In this document: one piece after another, positions 45,721-56,471 of the stretch
Layout: each line of letters opens with the position of its first letter
Position numbering within the stretch: position 1 is the stretch's first letter
DNA from: Aldrovandia affinis
Lineage: Eukaryota > Chordata > Actinopteri > Notacanthiformes > Halosauridae
Direction: 5' to 3'
Assembly: GCA_029706075.1 (NCBI GenBank)
Contig: JAINUG010000072.1
Location: forward strand, 4,248,799 to 4,312,798
Length of the DNA stretch: 64,000 nucleotides
Position numbers and translations under genes: made by a program
Notes under the pieces: generated by a model
Database searches by the model: none
What the model was told of the DNA's origin: nothing
The model's input: only the letters and a program-made list of their open reading frames with translations

Positions 45721-48579
45721 ATTTTTTTTTTTTACCAAAAAGAGAGGCCTTAGCTTTGTTCTGTCTGCTGTGTTTAGTTTAGCTGTCGTTTATGGCCAAG
45801 TTTGGTGAAATTTCATCTCTTTTTATGTCTGTGTTTTAAAATTATTCCTTGTGCCTAGTTCTACACTATCAAAATTGGAAGGAAAAATAATAATTATAAA
45901 GACAATGCACATTCAATCTGGATTGTTAAAACAAATATGAAATAATTATTATAGCACATTACTTAATTACATTTTTTGGGATATATAAACGTATATATAG
46001 TTTTCTCATAATTTCTTGCTCTGACATAATTAACGAAAAATCTTGAAGTAGTGCATGCTCTTAGTATAGCTTTGTATACCGTGTATTTAGGAGTAGGGCA
46101 AGAGAAGGCGTTTTACTATTTTTTTCAGGGTCATACCCTACAGTATGATGACAGATTGAAAGGGTTTAACCTCTGTAGCCCTAACATGCAGTAGCTGGAG
46201 GGAGGGAAAGCAAGACTGAGGTCAAGTGACAAAGCTAAGTAAGATCAAATTCAGCAGTCAGTTCAGACCGATCTCTCTGAAGAACAATGAATAGAACCAG
46301 ACAAGAACTTTTTTCCCCCCTCGACTCTTGGGTCGAAATTCAGTCCAACATTAAACCAAAAGGGCAGTGAGTTAAAGTTTACAGTGGGATAGACTCAAAT
46401 CTTAAAGGAAGCTTGAGCTTCTAGGTCGAAATGAATTCTCAAAGGCTGAGAGTACATCGATTGTTTCTTGCACGTCCCTTTTTGTTCTTGCAAGTGCTCT
46501 GCTTTGCACCAGGACTGCTTCTGATGTTTCTTGTCAAAGCCGAGGTAGGTCGGAGGTAGCCAAGAAACAGGAGAAATCCTCACCGAAAATATATTAAGCA
46601 TGGAGAACATGACCTTTTAAGTCTTGGGGGATGTGTAAGCTGTCCTGTTGTTTACAGAAGGATGCTGGCATGTGGAGTGGTTTAGATTCCAGTTGCAGGA
46701 ATTGGCTTTAAGGCTGTCGGTCAGCACAGAACAACAGGGGTTAAGCACATATGGAATCAATACAGATACAACCCAAACCCCCGTTATTTTCACAGGTAAG
46801 AGTGAGATCCATGTTTCACCTCATAAAACGTTATGGTGTTTTAAACAAAAACTGCCGCTCTGGTCGTAAAATCCTATTTAGAGCCCGGCAGGGCCTCCTA
46901 AGGACACTTTTTTCTGCCCGACACTCGTTTTTCTTCCCCTTCCTCCCTTCATTTTGAAGATCTACACCCAGCTCTCTTTCTGAAGAACGAGGTCCGGTAA
47001 AAAAAATAGAGAGGGAGCGCACCTCAAGACCCCCATCAATCAGGAAATTTTAAATCGGGAAATGTGAACGACAGCTCTTTTTCTAAGAAACACAAACCAG
47101 ATGTGTCTAAACCTGCCAGGGTCTGTCCGGCAGGATAGATGCCACTCACCCGAAATAAGATCAAGTCAATCACTGCTTCTGGTTCACTGCTAAAGCAAAA
47201 GCGTTTTTTCCCCCTTTTTCCTTTTTTTTGGTGGGGGGGGAGGTTGAAAGCATAAATTAAAAAGACATGCAGATGATAAAACAAAAGAAAAGGGAAAACT
47301 GAACAGGGCATAAACGTTTAACCATTCACCCTTTCACTTGAGTGTTCCTGGAACAGCTTGTAGGCACATTTTGGATGCAATCAATAATTGTTCCCGTAAC
47401 GGTTTGCAATATGAAACAGCAGCCTGGTGTTACAGATACGCTCCATATATATGTAGAAATATTGACAGTGTTTTTTTTTCCCCTTCCCCCCCATGTTTGA
47501 AAAGGGTGTCCCTGTAGCTCTCTCTTCATGTCACAGCTCTGTAGCTAGGCCACACCACTGTTTAAGAGACGTGTAACATACTTTGAGATCTTACGTAAAC
47601 CCCATCAGAGAGCTCCTTTTTGGAAATAACAAACCATGTTCAAGGAGTGAAAAAAAAAGGAAAAAAAGAAAAAATTATGTGAAAATTCCAGATTTCATCC
47701 GCCGGGGCTTGTGGGATTGCTCAGTGGGTGCGTGGAGCCAAACCGGTGTGTCTCTTCCATTCTCAGGCTGTCGGGAAGGATCTGGACAAACAGACAGGCA
47801 CAGCGAGGCGAAGCCCAAATGTGTTCTGCATCGAATGTCACCGCATCTGCGTGGTGCAAGCTCCGCTACTTCAGTGTCATTCCGCCATCCCTCATTGTTA
47901 TAGTCTCTCCGGTCCTCGTCATAAACACGGCCGTTGTGTTTCATTTTATTAGTTCGTTGTTGAGATTGTGTCCCAAATGCAAACTTTTGTTTTATGCACT
48001 TGCGTATTTCCCTGTCCTTGTTATAAGTAAAGCAGCTTGAACGAAAAGCACCGTATATGAACAAAATAATAATGTTGTTATTCTTCATGACTGAATGAAA
48101 ATAATGACGGTAAATGTTTCATACGCCACAATGTTTGCTTTTGTGCATTACGATCTTAATTGTGGGGATAAGGAAACCTAGCTGTGGGCAGGTTTATGGT
48201 CCATTTGATTGGGCTTCCTGGTTCGGCCCTGTATTTTGAGAACGGGCAAAAGAAGTCGGCTGCCAAATTATTTGCCTGTTTTACATTAAGAGCATACCAA
48301 AAAAAAAAAAAAAAAAGTCAATAAATAAATTAATATATCCATATGGGAAAAAGTGCAATTACAGCAAGCTTAAATTCGCTGGCTATTTTGTCTCGTGTAG
48401 AAAAAGCAGTCTCTTGCCAAATGGTTTGCTAACCATGCATTCAGCTGGCAGTGGCGGTATGTGGCCATGCATCTGACGGATTGATTCCGTGTGTACATAT
48501 GAGCGCTTGACTTACAGTTTCCTGTAGTGACACAAAACACTGGGTTCTGAGACACTGTTAAAACTTTCAATAAATACTG
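45721..48579. other. Unique DNA, no gene seen
   Basis: It holds a poly-T run at 45723-45733, a poly-A run at 48298-48316, and a homopolymer-rich stretch near 47210-47240. The block 48130-48290 is repeat-free with an even composition. The 137- and 109-codon frames at 47675-48088 and 47711-48040 overlap on opposite strands and lack known domains. Confidence 0.4.
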
Positions 48580-49088
48580 TACAGATAACTGCCAAAATAA
48601 AAGAAACACCAACATAAAGGTATCTAAATAGGGTGCTGGGCCATCACAAGCCACCAGAACAGCCTCAGTCTACCTTGGCATACATTCTACAAGTGTCTGG
48701 AACTCTACTGGAGGGATACAACACTGTTCTTCCATGAGAAATTCTATCATTTGGTGTTTTGTTTATGGTGGTGGAAGATTTCAGGCGCCGTTCCAGAATC
48801 TCCCATAATTGTTCAGTTCGGAGATCTGGTGATTGAGACAGCCATGGCTCATCAAACCATTCAGTGACCACTTGTGCCCTGTGGATGGGGCATTGTCATT
48901 CTGGAAGAGACCACTCCCATCAGGATAGAAATGCTTCACCGTAGGATGAAGGTGATCACTCACAACATCTTTGTATTTATTAGCATTTACCTTGCCTAAA
49001 ATGGCAGGAAAATGCACCCCACACTATAACAGAGCTGCCAGAACTCATATTTACTCAATTGTTTCCTTTATTTTGGTAGTTACCTGTA
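48580..49088 (-). mobile_element. Tc1 derivative lacking the transposase N-terminus (copy 3)
   Basis: The ends are TACAGATAACTGCCAAAATA with AAAGAAACACCAACATAAAG on the left and, inverted from the right, TACAGGTAACTACCAAAATA with AAGGAAACAATTGAG. At 509 bp it is the best preserved complete copy. The minus strand encodes recognisable C-terminal transposase blocks directly inside the right end, so the deletion has removed everything from the start codon past the first catalytic Asp. Confidence 0.92.
48665..49060 (-). pseudogene. Tc1-like transposase C-terminal pseudogene
   Basis: On the minus strand, from the right end inward: SVIVWGAFSC (about 49050-49020), then GKVNANKYKDVVSDHLHPTV (about 48990-48930), then FYPDGSGLFQNDNAP, which carries the second catalytic Asp. 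In a shifted frame come VTEWFDE, SQSPDL and EQLWEILERRL, which carry the Glu (NPIE is shortened to RTE). The first Asp and both N-terminal helix-turn-helix domains are missing. A frameshift lies just after the NDNAP block. It cannot act as a transposase. Confidence 0.9.
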
Positions 49089-49686
49089 TTTTTCCCTCTC
49101 TCACTTCTTACTGTGTTGGGGACCAGACTTTGATGATGAGAGGAACCAGACTGTCAGCACGTCAAGAACCATTTGAGGTGTGATTTTCAATCAATGTTTT
49201 TGTTTAATTAGCCAAAATTTGTTTTTCTTTTTTTTCTTTTTCTCCACAAATGCAAATGGGCCAACCTTTCCACAAACAGCATTGCACATTACACACTTCA
49301 TTTTCACCAGAATACACACTTCCTTCACACTTCAGCATTTCAGATGCCGCCAGGGCTGGGAATAAGCGTTTGCATGTATTGCATGCATACCAGATTTACT
49401 GTCATTTTCACACAATTTAAAACTGAACCACTTAAAGTGTGAAAGCGATATGATACAAAAACACCTCCTGATGCTGATAAACTAAATATTACTATAAATA
49501 TTAAGAACATGTTAGTCTGACAGGGCTTTTAAAATAAATAAATACTACTCGATCATAACATCCAGAGATGTCTAGTTATAATTATGTGCACACTTTAAAA
49601 GTACTGTAAGTATGAGATTTACTCCTCATTGAAACAAGCTAATTTACTAGTATTGTCAAAAAATACATTAAAAAGACAATCTAGCC
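49089..49686. other. Unannotated spacer
   Basis: A T-rich run at 49198-49245 and an ATGCAAAT octamer near 49248 are the only features noted. Confidence 0.4.
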
Positions 49687-49809
49687 CAGGGGTGGCCAAT
49701 CTTATCCTGGAAGGGCCGGTGTGGGTGCAGGTTCTTGTTCTAGACCAGCACTATAACGCCTAATTCAGCTAATCATTGAATCATGGTTTTCAATCAAGCA
49801 CTTGATTTA

Positions 49810-49949
49810 GTTCTGTGTGGCTCAGGAGGTAGAGCAGGGCGTTGGAAACTCATGGGTTGTGGGTTCAATTCCTGCTGGGACCACATATACTGAAAAATGA
49901 ATGCATTCACTACTGTAAGTCGCTTTGGATAAAAGCGTCTGCTAAATAG

Positions 49950-49980
<31 letters not shown>
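49810..49980 (+). mobile_element. tRNA-derived SINE (type A) nested in a MITE
   Basis: Box A is TGGCTCAGGAGGTAGAGC and box B GGGTTCAATTCC. These are followed by GCTGGGACCACATATACTGA, ATGCATTCACTACTGTAAGT and the tail CGCTTTGGATAAAAGCGTCT with GCTAAATAGCAC, ending in an (AT)n run. GATTTAG before it and GATTAG after it look like the target duplication. This is the most complete type A copy in the window. Confidence 0.92.

Positions 49981-49981
<1 letters not shown>
49949..49981. repeat. (AT)n at the SINE 3' end
   Basis: About 15 AT units directly after the SINE tail, probably grown from the tail after insertion. Confidence 0.9.
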
Positions 49982-49983
<2 letters not shown>

Positions 49984-50095
49984 TAGTTCAAATTGGTATT
50001 TCAGCGCTGGGTCTACAACAAAACCCTACAGCCACACCATCCCTTCTCGGATAACATTGGACACTGCTGATCTAACCAAATGAACAAACTTTATA

Positions 50096-50300
50096 CACGG
50101 CAGTGTAGTATAGTGGAAACTGGGCTTGTAACACAAAGGTTGCAGGTTATATTCCCAGGTGGTGGCACTGCTGTCACACCCTTGAGCAAGGTACTTGACC
50201 TGGATTGTTCCAGTAAATATCCAACTGTATACATGGTTTGCATGTAAACTGTGTAAGTTGCTCTGGATACGAGAGTCAAGTCAATGTAATGTAATGATAC
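50096..50300 (+). mobile_element. tRNA-like SINE (type B)
   Basis: Head GGCAGTGTAGTATAGTGGAA, ACTGGGCTTGTAACACAAAG, GTTGCAGGTTATATTCCC; body ACCCTTGAGCAAGGTACTTG, TCCAGTAAATATCCAACTGT; tail GTAAGTTGCTCTGGATACGA ending CAATGTAATGTAATG. The GCGTCTGCTAAAT part of the tail is altered. The ending shows the TGTAA repeats clearly. Confidence 0.87.
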
Positions 50301-51399
50301 AATACCTTATAGTGAGTGTGTGCACGCTGTCCCTTTAAATCCTCCAGCATGTCTAAGCTTCTGGAAATCTTTCCAGGGACCTTTCAACTAATTCTCTCAT
50401 GCAGTCTTCTGGAATGGTGTTCCACACGTCATATTAATATTATGCATTACATATCATGTACACTTACGTATGTAGTGAGAGAGAGAGAGAGAGAGAAATT
50501 GAAAGAAATTGGAGTCTTTTTTAAGCACAAGTTTGCATTCTTCTCCCTTTAATATGCGTAATCTGTTATTTTATTACAATCAGAAACACAGCAAAAGTCC
50601 CTACAATGGATAGCCATCGTTACTCCCGCCATGAGCGATCTTATCATTAACTCTATCAGTGCTCCCTCCAGTAGCAGGAACAGCACGGGTGATTAAAGTA
50701 ATCATAACCCCGCCCCTTTTTTTAAAACCCAAATCTAATAAACGAAGAGTTGCTCCAACTCCAAGGACATTGAGACACAGCCCTTCTGCACTCACAGAGT
50801 TGTGTGTAGGGAGGAAGTTCTGTGATTTGATTAGTAACATGGAGCCCAGGGCCACATCACAATGACTCTAATCAAATGAACCAAAATAATGACCCCAGAA
50901 AGAAGCTCTATGGTTAACAAATGGGTGTGGCTTTTGACTCACCTCTTTAACAAAAATAGAAAAGGTGAGCATTTGAGCAAGTTATTATAAACAAAATAAT
51001 AGGTGAGGGGGCTTATGTGTGGTAACAGAAGTGAGGTTTAACATTCTAATTTGTGCCTCTTTCTTAAGTTTCTCCTTTTTCAAGGCTCAGCATGCCAAAC
51101 AGGGCTGGACACCGGGAGTTTCCCTTCTTAGCATAGGCAAAATAACAAAAGTGTTTTTGTTCAGTGTATCAAATGTGAGCCAGTGAGTACGTTTGATCTA
51201 TGCATTTTAAGTCACATGTTTGTTAAACTCGGTTCTGTTGGAGGATTCGCATGTTGGACACAACCGTTTTTTGCTGCTCGATGCTGCTGGAGGTGAAGGA
51301 ACAGTCAACATATCCTAAGGACAGTACATGAACATGTAGACCTGTGAGACACAACAAAGGAGGGAAAAGAGAAAGTGAGCCAGAGTGCTTACCGTACAT
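50301..51399. other. Unannotated DNA with GA run
   Basis: A (GA)n lies at 50476-50497. No gene or transposon was recognised elsewhere in the span. Confidence 0.4.
50476..50497. repeat. (GA)n microsatellite
   Basis: About 10 GA units. Confidence 0.92.
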
Positions 51400-51595
51400 A
51401 CAGACCACTTTATAAGGCTTGCTATAAAGATGTTGCTGGTTCAAATCCCAAGCGGGGCATTGCAATTGTGCCCTTGAGCAAGGTGCTTTACTTGAATTGC
51501 TTCAGTAAATATCCAGCTGTATAAATAGATTGTACATAAAAAACGGAAGCTGTGGAAGAGCTTCTGCTTAATGCCTAAATCTAATTTAAATGTTC
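51400..51595 (+). mobile_element. tRNA-like SINE (type B), diverged head
   Basis: GTTGCTGGTTCAAATCCC is a box B-like match. The body has GTGCCCTTGAGCAAGGTGCT, TTGAATTGCTTCAGTAAATA and TCCAGCTGTATAAATAGATT. The tail GAGCTTCTGCTTAATGCC with CTAATTTAAATG is degraded. Confidence 0.82.
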
Positions 51596-52362
51596 CAATG
51601 GAAGAATCCAGCATATAATCCCCAATGCACTCCGTTGCAAGGGAAAAGCTTAATGCATAATGATGTGTTGAGTTTGACATAATTTTTTGTTGTGGTTTTA
51701 GCCATTGTTTTGTCTAAAACTCCTTCCTCCTATTCACTAAGTTACCATTTGTTTGAAAGCTTTTATATTTTCACCAGCATTTCTGTAAGCACTATCCCGA
51801 TTCACCCTCTACATTTGGCTCACAGTCCCGTGTTCTGGCTACTGTCCTCCTACTGTCCTTTTCCTGTCGTCTCATCCAGGGTCATGTGGTCTCTAGCTTA
51901 GTCACTGTGCAAGTCACCAGACATGTGTGCTTTCTAATGACCATCAATCACACTGCAGGTAAGCTTGGAATACCTTGCTTCCTCTCCATTATCATGGCAA
52001 TGATATCATGAGATTTTAAAGAGGTTTATGAGATTCCTCACTGCATACTCATTACCTGTTAACAGCTCCATTGGGGGGCTAACTGCTGATCCACTTGTCT
52101 ACTTTGGCCCTGTAGTGGCATTGAGGAGATGTTGAGGTTCACAGCAGATACATACAGAGCAGTACTAAAGCTTCCTCGGTCCTGAGACAAGAATTCTTGA
52201 GATATAACAAAGGTTTATGTTGAGACGTTCATTACTACTTATCAAACACCAAAACACATCAATCATATTAATCTGTTGGGTGTTGGGAAATATCAAGTGT
52301 CCAGTATGCTGGACATTTGGAAGTTCCCCCATAAAAGCTGGTGTATTTTGAAGTCATTCTTA
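51596..52362. other. Unannotated DNA
   Basis: No gene or repeat was recognised before the Tc1 element. Confidence 0.4.
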
Positions 52363-53791
52363 TACAGTGGGGAAAATAAGTATTTCACCCCCTGCTGATT
52401 TAGTGAGTTTGCCCCCTTACAAAGAAAGGAACGGTCTATAATTTTCATGGTAGGTTCATCTTAACAGTGAGAGACAGAATATTTAAAAAAAAACAGAAAA
52501 TTACATTATATGAATTTTAAACATTTATTTGTGTTTTATTGAGGAAAATAAGTATTTCACCCCCTAGCAAAACATGACTCAGTATTTGGTGGAGAAACCC
52601 TTGTTGGCAAGCACAGCGGTCAGACGTTTCTTGTAGTTGGTCACCAAGTTTGCGCAGATCCCAGGAGGGATTTTGGCCCACTCCTCTTTGCAGATCCTCT
52701 CCAAATCCTTAGAAATCAATTTTCAGTGTCCTGGCTGAGGGAAGGAGGTTCTCACCCAAGATTTCCCGGTACATGGCCCCATTCATCCTCCCCTCGATCC
52801 GGTGAAGTCGTCCTGTGCCCTTAGCAGAGAAACAGCCCCAAAGCATAATGTTTCCACCGCCATGCTTGACGGGGGGATGGTGTTCTTGGGGTCCAAGGCA
52901 GCTTTTTTCTTCCTCCAAACACGGCGAGTCGAGTTGATGCCAAAGAGCTCGATTTTAGTCTCATCTGACCACAGCACTTTCTCCAAAGCCTCCTCTGAAT
53001 CATCCAGGTGCTCATTGGCAAACTTCAGACGGGCCTGTACATGTGCCTTCTTGAGCAGGGGGACCTTGCGGGCACTACAGGATTTCAATCCATTACGGCG
53101 TAGTGTGTTACCAATGGTCATCTTGGTGACTGTGGTCCCAGCTGCCTTGAGATCATCAACAAGCTCCAGCCGTGTAGTTCTGGGTTGTTCCCTCACCTTT
53201 CTCATGATCAGGTTCACTCCACGAGGTGAGATCTTGCGTGGAGCCCCAGACCGAGGGAGATTGATGGTCAATTGGTGTTTCTTCCATTTTCTAATTATCG
53301 CACCAACAGTTGACTCCTTCTCACCAAGCTGCTTGCCAATGGTCTTGTAGCCCATTCCAGTCTTGTGCAGGTCTACAATTTTGTCCCTGATGTCCTTAGA
53401 CAATTCTTTGGTCTTGCCCATTGTGGAGAGGTTGGAATCTGATTAATTGATTGATTCTGTGGACAGTTGTCTTTTATACAGGTAACGAGTACTTAATTAG
53501 GAGTACTAATTAAGTAAGAGGACTAATCTGTGTGCCTCCTGGTCACATAACCGGTCTGTGGGAGCCAGAATTCTTGCTGTTTTGCTAGGGGTGAAATACT
53601 TATTTTCCTCAATAAAACACAAATAAATGTTTAAAATTCATATAATGTGATTTTCTGGGATTTTTAAAAAAATATTCTGTCTCTCACTGTTAAGATGAAC
53701 CTACCATGAAATTTATAGACCGTTCCTTTCTTTGTAAGGGGGCAAACTCACTAAATCAGCAGGGGGTGAAATACTTATTTTCCCCACTGTA
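52363..53791 (-). mobile_element. Passport-like Tc1 transposon with IR/DR ends
   Basis: The element (52365-53789, 1425 bp) is flanked by TA on each side. The inverted repeats are about 210 bp (52365-52573 and 53578-53789) and differ at only a handful of positions. Each arm carries two direct copies of GGAAAATAAGTATTTCAC, an outer one at 52371 and an inner one at 52543. This is the IR/DR layout of Sleeping Beauty and Passport-type elements, in which transposase binds four sites. A minus-strand transposase with an internal deletion lies between. The close match of the arms makes this one of the younger insertions in the window. Confidence 0.96.
52579..53421 (-). pseudogene. Tc1-like transposase pseudogene, catalytic core deleted
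   Basis: The start codon at 53421 opens [20 protein letters not shown], the first helix-turn-helix, followed by the second domain with GAPRKISPR at the GRPR position. The first catalytic Asp is visible in [14 protein letters not shown] one-base change in a C run at about 52870 shifts the frame; the other frame gives [20 protein letters not shown] and [14 protein letters not shown]. After a junction at about 52715 the family C-terminus reappears ([19 protein letters not shown], ending GFSTKY with the stop at 52579). The segment between, which in the family contains the second Asp and the Glu (about 60 residues), is missing. Usual length is about 340 residues. It may still encode a DNA-binding fragment but no active transposase. 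Confidence 0.93.
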
Positions 53792-54429
53792 TATACTGCA
53801 CCAACAAAACACATTTATCAATTGTATTTAATTATTTATGGTAGTAATGTCACAACCCCAAACGAAAGAAACGAAGTTCTTAATTCCAAACGTCCAGTTT
53901 ACTGGACAAACGTTTTTCTATATAAAAAACACAACTAAATATAAGCACTGAATAATTATTTGATTTAAAAACACACTTCCGGCTAACGGAACACCAATAG
54001 AAAGCTTATGTGTTCAGCAAGCTGTACAAGCAGACCTGAGTGTTCTACCGCTCATCTGAGAAGCAAATCTCAAGTTAAAAATGTTAAATTATAAATATAA
54101 ACATAACATTTTAGATTTTATCATTAAAATGATATATGGTTGGAAGGAGGAGGATAGCAAGTGATAGTAAAAATGAGAACATTCATCATTTCACAATTGC
54201 TTTGCAAACCTTTAGTACCATATCTGATTATTAACAATAGTGATGAGTGTGATACAGATTACCGTTAATCACTTGGATAATATGGGAATAGCCATTACAC
54301 ATTGTAACACAGTGGGTATGTGGGACTTTTCAGCCACAAACATTAGTCTGATCAGTGTTCGCTGATCAGACCCTTAACTTTGATCAATAAAATGGAGGTC
54401 AGAAATGGGGTTGCAAGACCTTGAGACAG
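53792..54429. other. Unannotated AT-rich DNA
   Basis: No gene or repeat was recognised between the Tc1 element and the type C SINE. Confidence 0.4.
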
Positions 54430-54797
54430 AGGAGAAACAGTCTTTTTTTTGTTTTTGTTTCTGATTTTATCCCATTTTTTCCCAATTTGGTAGCCAATTA
54501 GACCCGCTATTTTTACGTCAATCCCCCCCTAGTAATGTGAGTTTGCTGCCGTAGTCCTGTGACCGGTAGTGACGAAGCGAAGTGACGCCTCTTACGAGAC
54601 GGCACCCGCAGGCCGTCGACCGTAACCCGGTACTACAGGGCCACTATACGCAGCGAACGTCACGTCGGCTCCCCTCCCCCCTCCCTGGGGCGGACAGCCA
54701 ATCGCCGCCCCCTGGTGGCACTCCCGGCCAGAGCCGACACTTGGCGAGACGGGGAATTGAACCCCGGTCTCCGTGGCCAGCAGGAGAAACAGTCTTT
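54430..54797 (-). mobile_element. SINE (type C), minus strand, 16-bp target duplication
   Basis: AGGAGAAACAGTCTTT occurs at 54430-54445 and exactly again at 54782-54797, bracketing the insertion. A T-rich run at the left side is the poly-A-like tail on the minus strand. Near the right side the minus strand reads GGGGTTCAATTCCCCGTC, a good pol III box B. The body shares CTGTCCGCCCCAGG with the copy at 39.1 kb. It is CpG-rich (54570-54730), which by itself says it is fairly young. The first part of the tRNA head seems to be missing. Confidence 0.9.
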
Positions 54798-55094
54798 GAT
54801 ATAGGAAGCAAAGATTGTTCCAAAAACAGTTTAAAGCCTTGAAACGGCAGCGAAAATAAAAAAGAAGAAATGTGGTTTAAACATAGCCACCATTGTAGAT
54901 TTGTATTTATTTGTATTTCCCTGTCCTTACAGTGATTGGTTCTGTCTGAAATTGTCTTTTTTAATACTGCAAAGTCCAGTTTAGGTTTTTATTCACACAA
55001 CCAACTTGTGTGAAGGGTGTGAGTGTTTCTGTAAATGCCTGAGGAGTCAGGTAGTTTAGGAAGCCGTACACTGTCAGAATCCCTTGCTGCAATC

Positions 55095-55255
55095 ATAATC
55101 ACATTTTGTTACCTTTATTTAACCAGGTAGGTCATCTGAGAACTCAATTCTCATTTGCAGTGATGACCTCTGAATCAAAGTGCATAGGGAATGCAAAGGA
55201 TTGTGTTGCCAATCAGATCTAGTGGATGATAAGGTGGCCAGATATTTTCAGTTTT
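55095..55255 (-). repeat. Dispersed retroposon tail, minus strand
   Basis: TTACCTTTATTTAACCAGGT, GGTCATCTGAGAACTCAATT, CTCATTTGCAGTGATGACCT and GGGAATGCAAAGGATTGTGT are the inverse of the repeat at 4245-4445. Here the AAATAAAGGTAA ending is better preserved. Confidence 0.75.
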
Positions 55256-55265
55256 ATACATACAG

Positions 55266-56471
55266 TATACACTCAGTGGCCACTTTATTAGATACACCTG
55301 TACACCTGCTCATTATTGCAAGTATCTTATCAGCAAATCATGTGGCAGCAACTCAATGCATAAAAGCATGAAAACATGATCAAGAGGTTCAGTTGTTGTT
55401 CAGACCAAAAATCAGAATGGGGAAGAAATGTGATCTAAGTGTCTTTGACCATGGAATGATTGTTGGTGCCAGACGGGGTGATGAGAGTATCTCAGAAATG
55501 GCTGATCTCATGGGATTTTAATCCACAGAGAATGGTTTACAGAGAAACATCCAGTGAGCGGCAGTTCTGTAGGCAAAAACACCTTGTTAATGAGAGAGGT
55601 CAGAGGAGAATGGCCAGACTGGTTCAAGCTGAAAAGGAAGATGACAGTAACTCAAATAAACATGTGTTACAACAGTGGTATGCAGAAGAGCATCTCTGAA
55701 TGCACAACATGTCAAAACTTGAAGTGGATGGGCTACAGCAGCAGAAGACCACACCGGGTTCCACTCCTGTCAGCTAAGAACAGGAAAGTGAGGCTACAGT
55801 GGCCACAGGCTCACCAAAATTGGACAGTTGAAGTTTGGAAAAACGTCACCTGGTCTGATGAATCTCAATTTCTGCTGCAACATGCAGATGGTAGGGTCAG
55901 AATTTGGCATAAACAACATGAATCCATGCATCCATCCTGCCTTGTGTCAATGGTTCAGGCTGGTGGTGGTGGTGTAATGGTGTGGGGAATGTCTTCTTGG
56001 CACACATTAGGCCCCTTAATATCAATTTAGCATTGTTTAAATGCCACAGCCTACCTGAGTCTTGTTGCTGACCATGTGCATCCCTTTATGGCCACAGTCT
56101 ACCCATATTCTAATGGTTACTTCGAGCAGGATAATGCGCCATGTTACAAAGCACACATCATCTCAAGCTGGTTCCACGGACATGACAATGAGTTCAATGT
56201 ACTCCAATGGCCTCCACAGTAACCAGATCTCCGTCCAATAGAGCACTTTTGGGATGTGGTGGAATGGGAGATTTGCAACATGAATGTGCAGCTGACAAAT
56301 CTGCAGCAACTGCGTGATGCTATCATGTCAACATGGACCAGAATCTCTGAGGAATGCTTCCAGCACCTTGTTGAATCCATGCCACGAATAATTCAGGGTG
56401 TTCTGGGGGCAAAGGGGGGTCCTACCCAGTACTAGAAACGTGTACCTAATAAAGTGGCCACTGAGTGTATA
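55266..56471 (+). mobile_element. Tc1-like transposon with short TIRs (CACTCAGTGGCC)
   Basis: The left end is CACTCAGTGGCCACTTTATT at 55270 and the right end is its exact inverse, finishing at about 56468; TA dinucleotides flank both sides. The TIRs are about 25-30 bp (left AGATACACCTGTAC, right inverted AGGTACACGTTTC), far shorter than in the other Tc1 copies here. The transposase relic fills almost the whole interior. At 1.2 kb the element is close to full length. Confidence 0.95.
55417..56435 (+). pseudogene. Tc1-like transposase pseudogene, all three catalytic sites visible
   Basis: The relic starts at an ATG at 55417 (MGKKCDLSVFDHGMIVGARR) and ends with GVLGAKGGPTQY and a stop at 56435, so both ends match the family at about 340 codons. 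The first Asp is in VTWSDESQFLLQ (about 55850), the second in FEQDNAPC (about 56130) and the Glu in RPIEHFWDVVEW (about 56240). Counting codons between the second Asp and the Glu gives 36, not the 34 usual in Tc1. Premature stops (for example at about 55520, 55698, 56029 and 56219) and frameshifts in the N-terminal third make it inactive. Confidence 0.92.

Larger units (their letters stand above)
49687..50069. mobile_element. hAT-type foldback MITE hosting a SINE
   Basis: The left end is CAGGGGTGGCCAATCTTATC and the right end, inverted, CAGCAGTGTCCAATGTTATC. The match continues imperfectly for about 90 bp into GTTCTAGACCAGC..GCTAATC and its counterpart GTTGTAGACCCAGC..ACTAATC. The flanking 8-mers ATCTAGCC (49679-49686) and ATCTAACC (50070-50077) match at 7 of 8. 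A type A SINE interrupts the middle at 49810. Confidence 0.85.

Noticed and set aside
47675-48088. 137-codon minus-strand frame as a possible gene
   Set aside because: It overlaps a plus-strand frame of similar length, has no known domain and starts in low-complexity Asn/Ile sequence.
52802-53350. 182-codon plus-strand frame
   Set aside because: It is antisense to the Tc1 transposase relic, whose minus-strand reading has clear family motifs.
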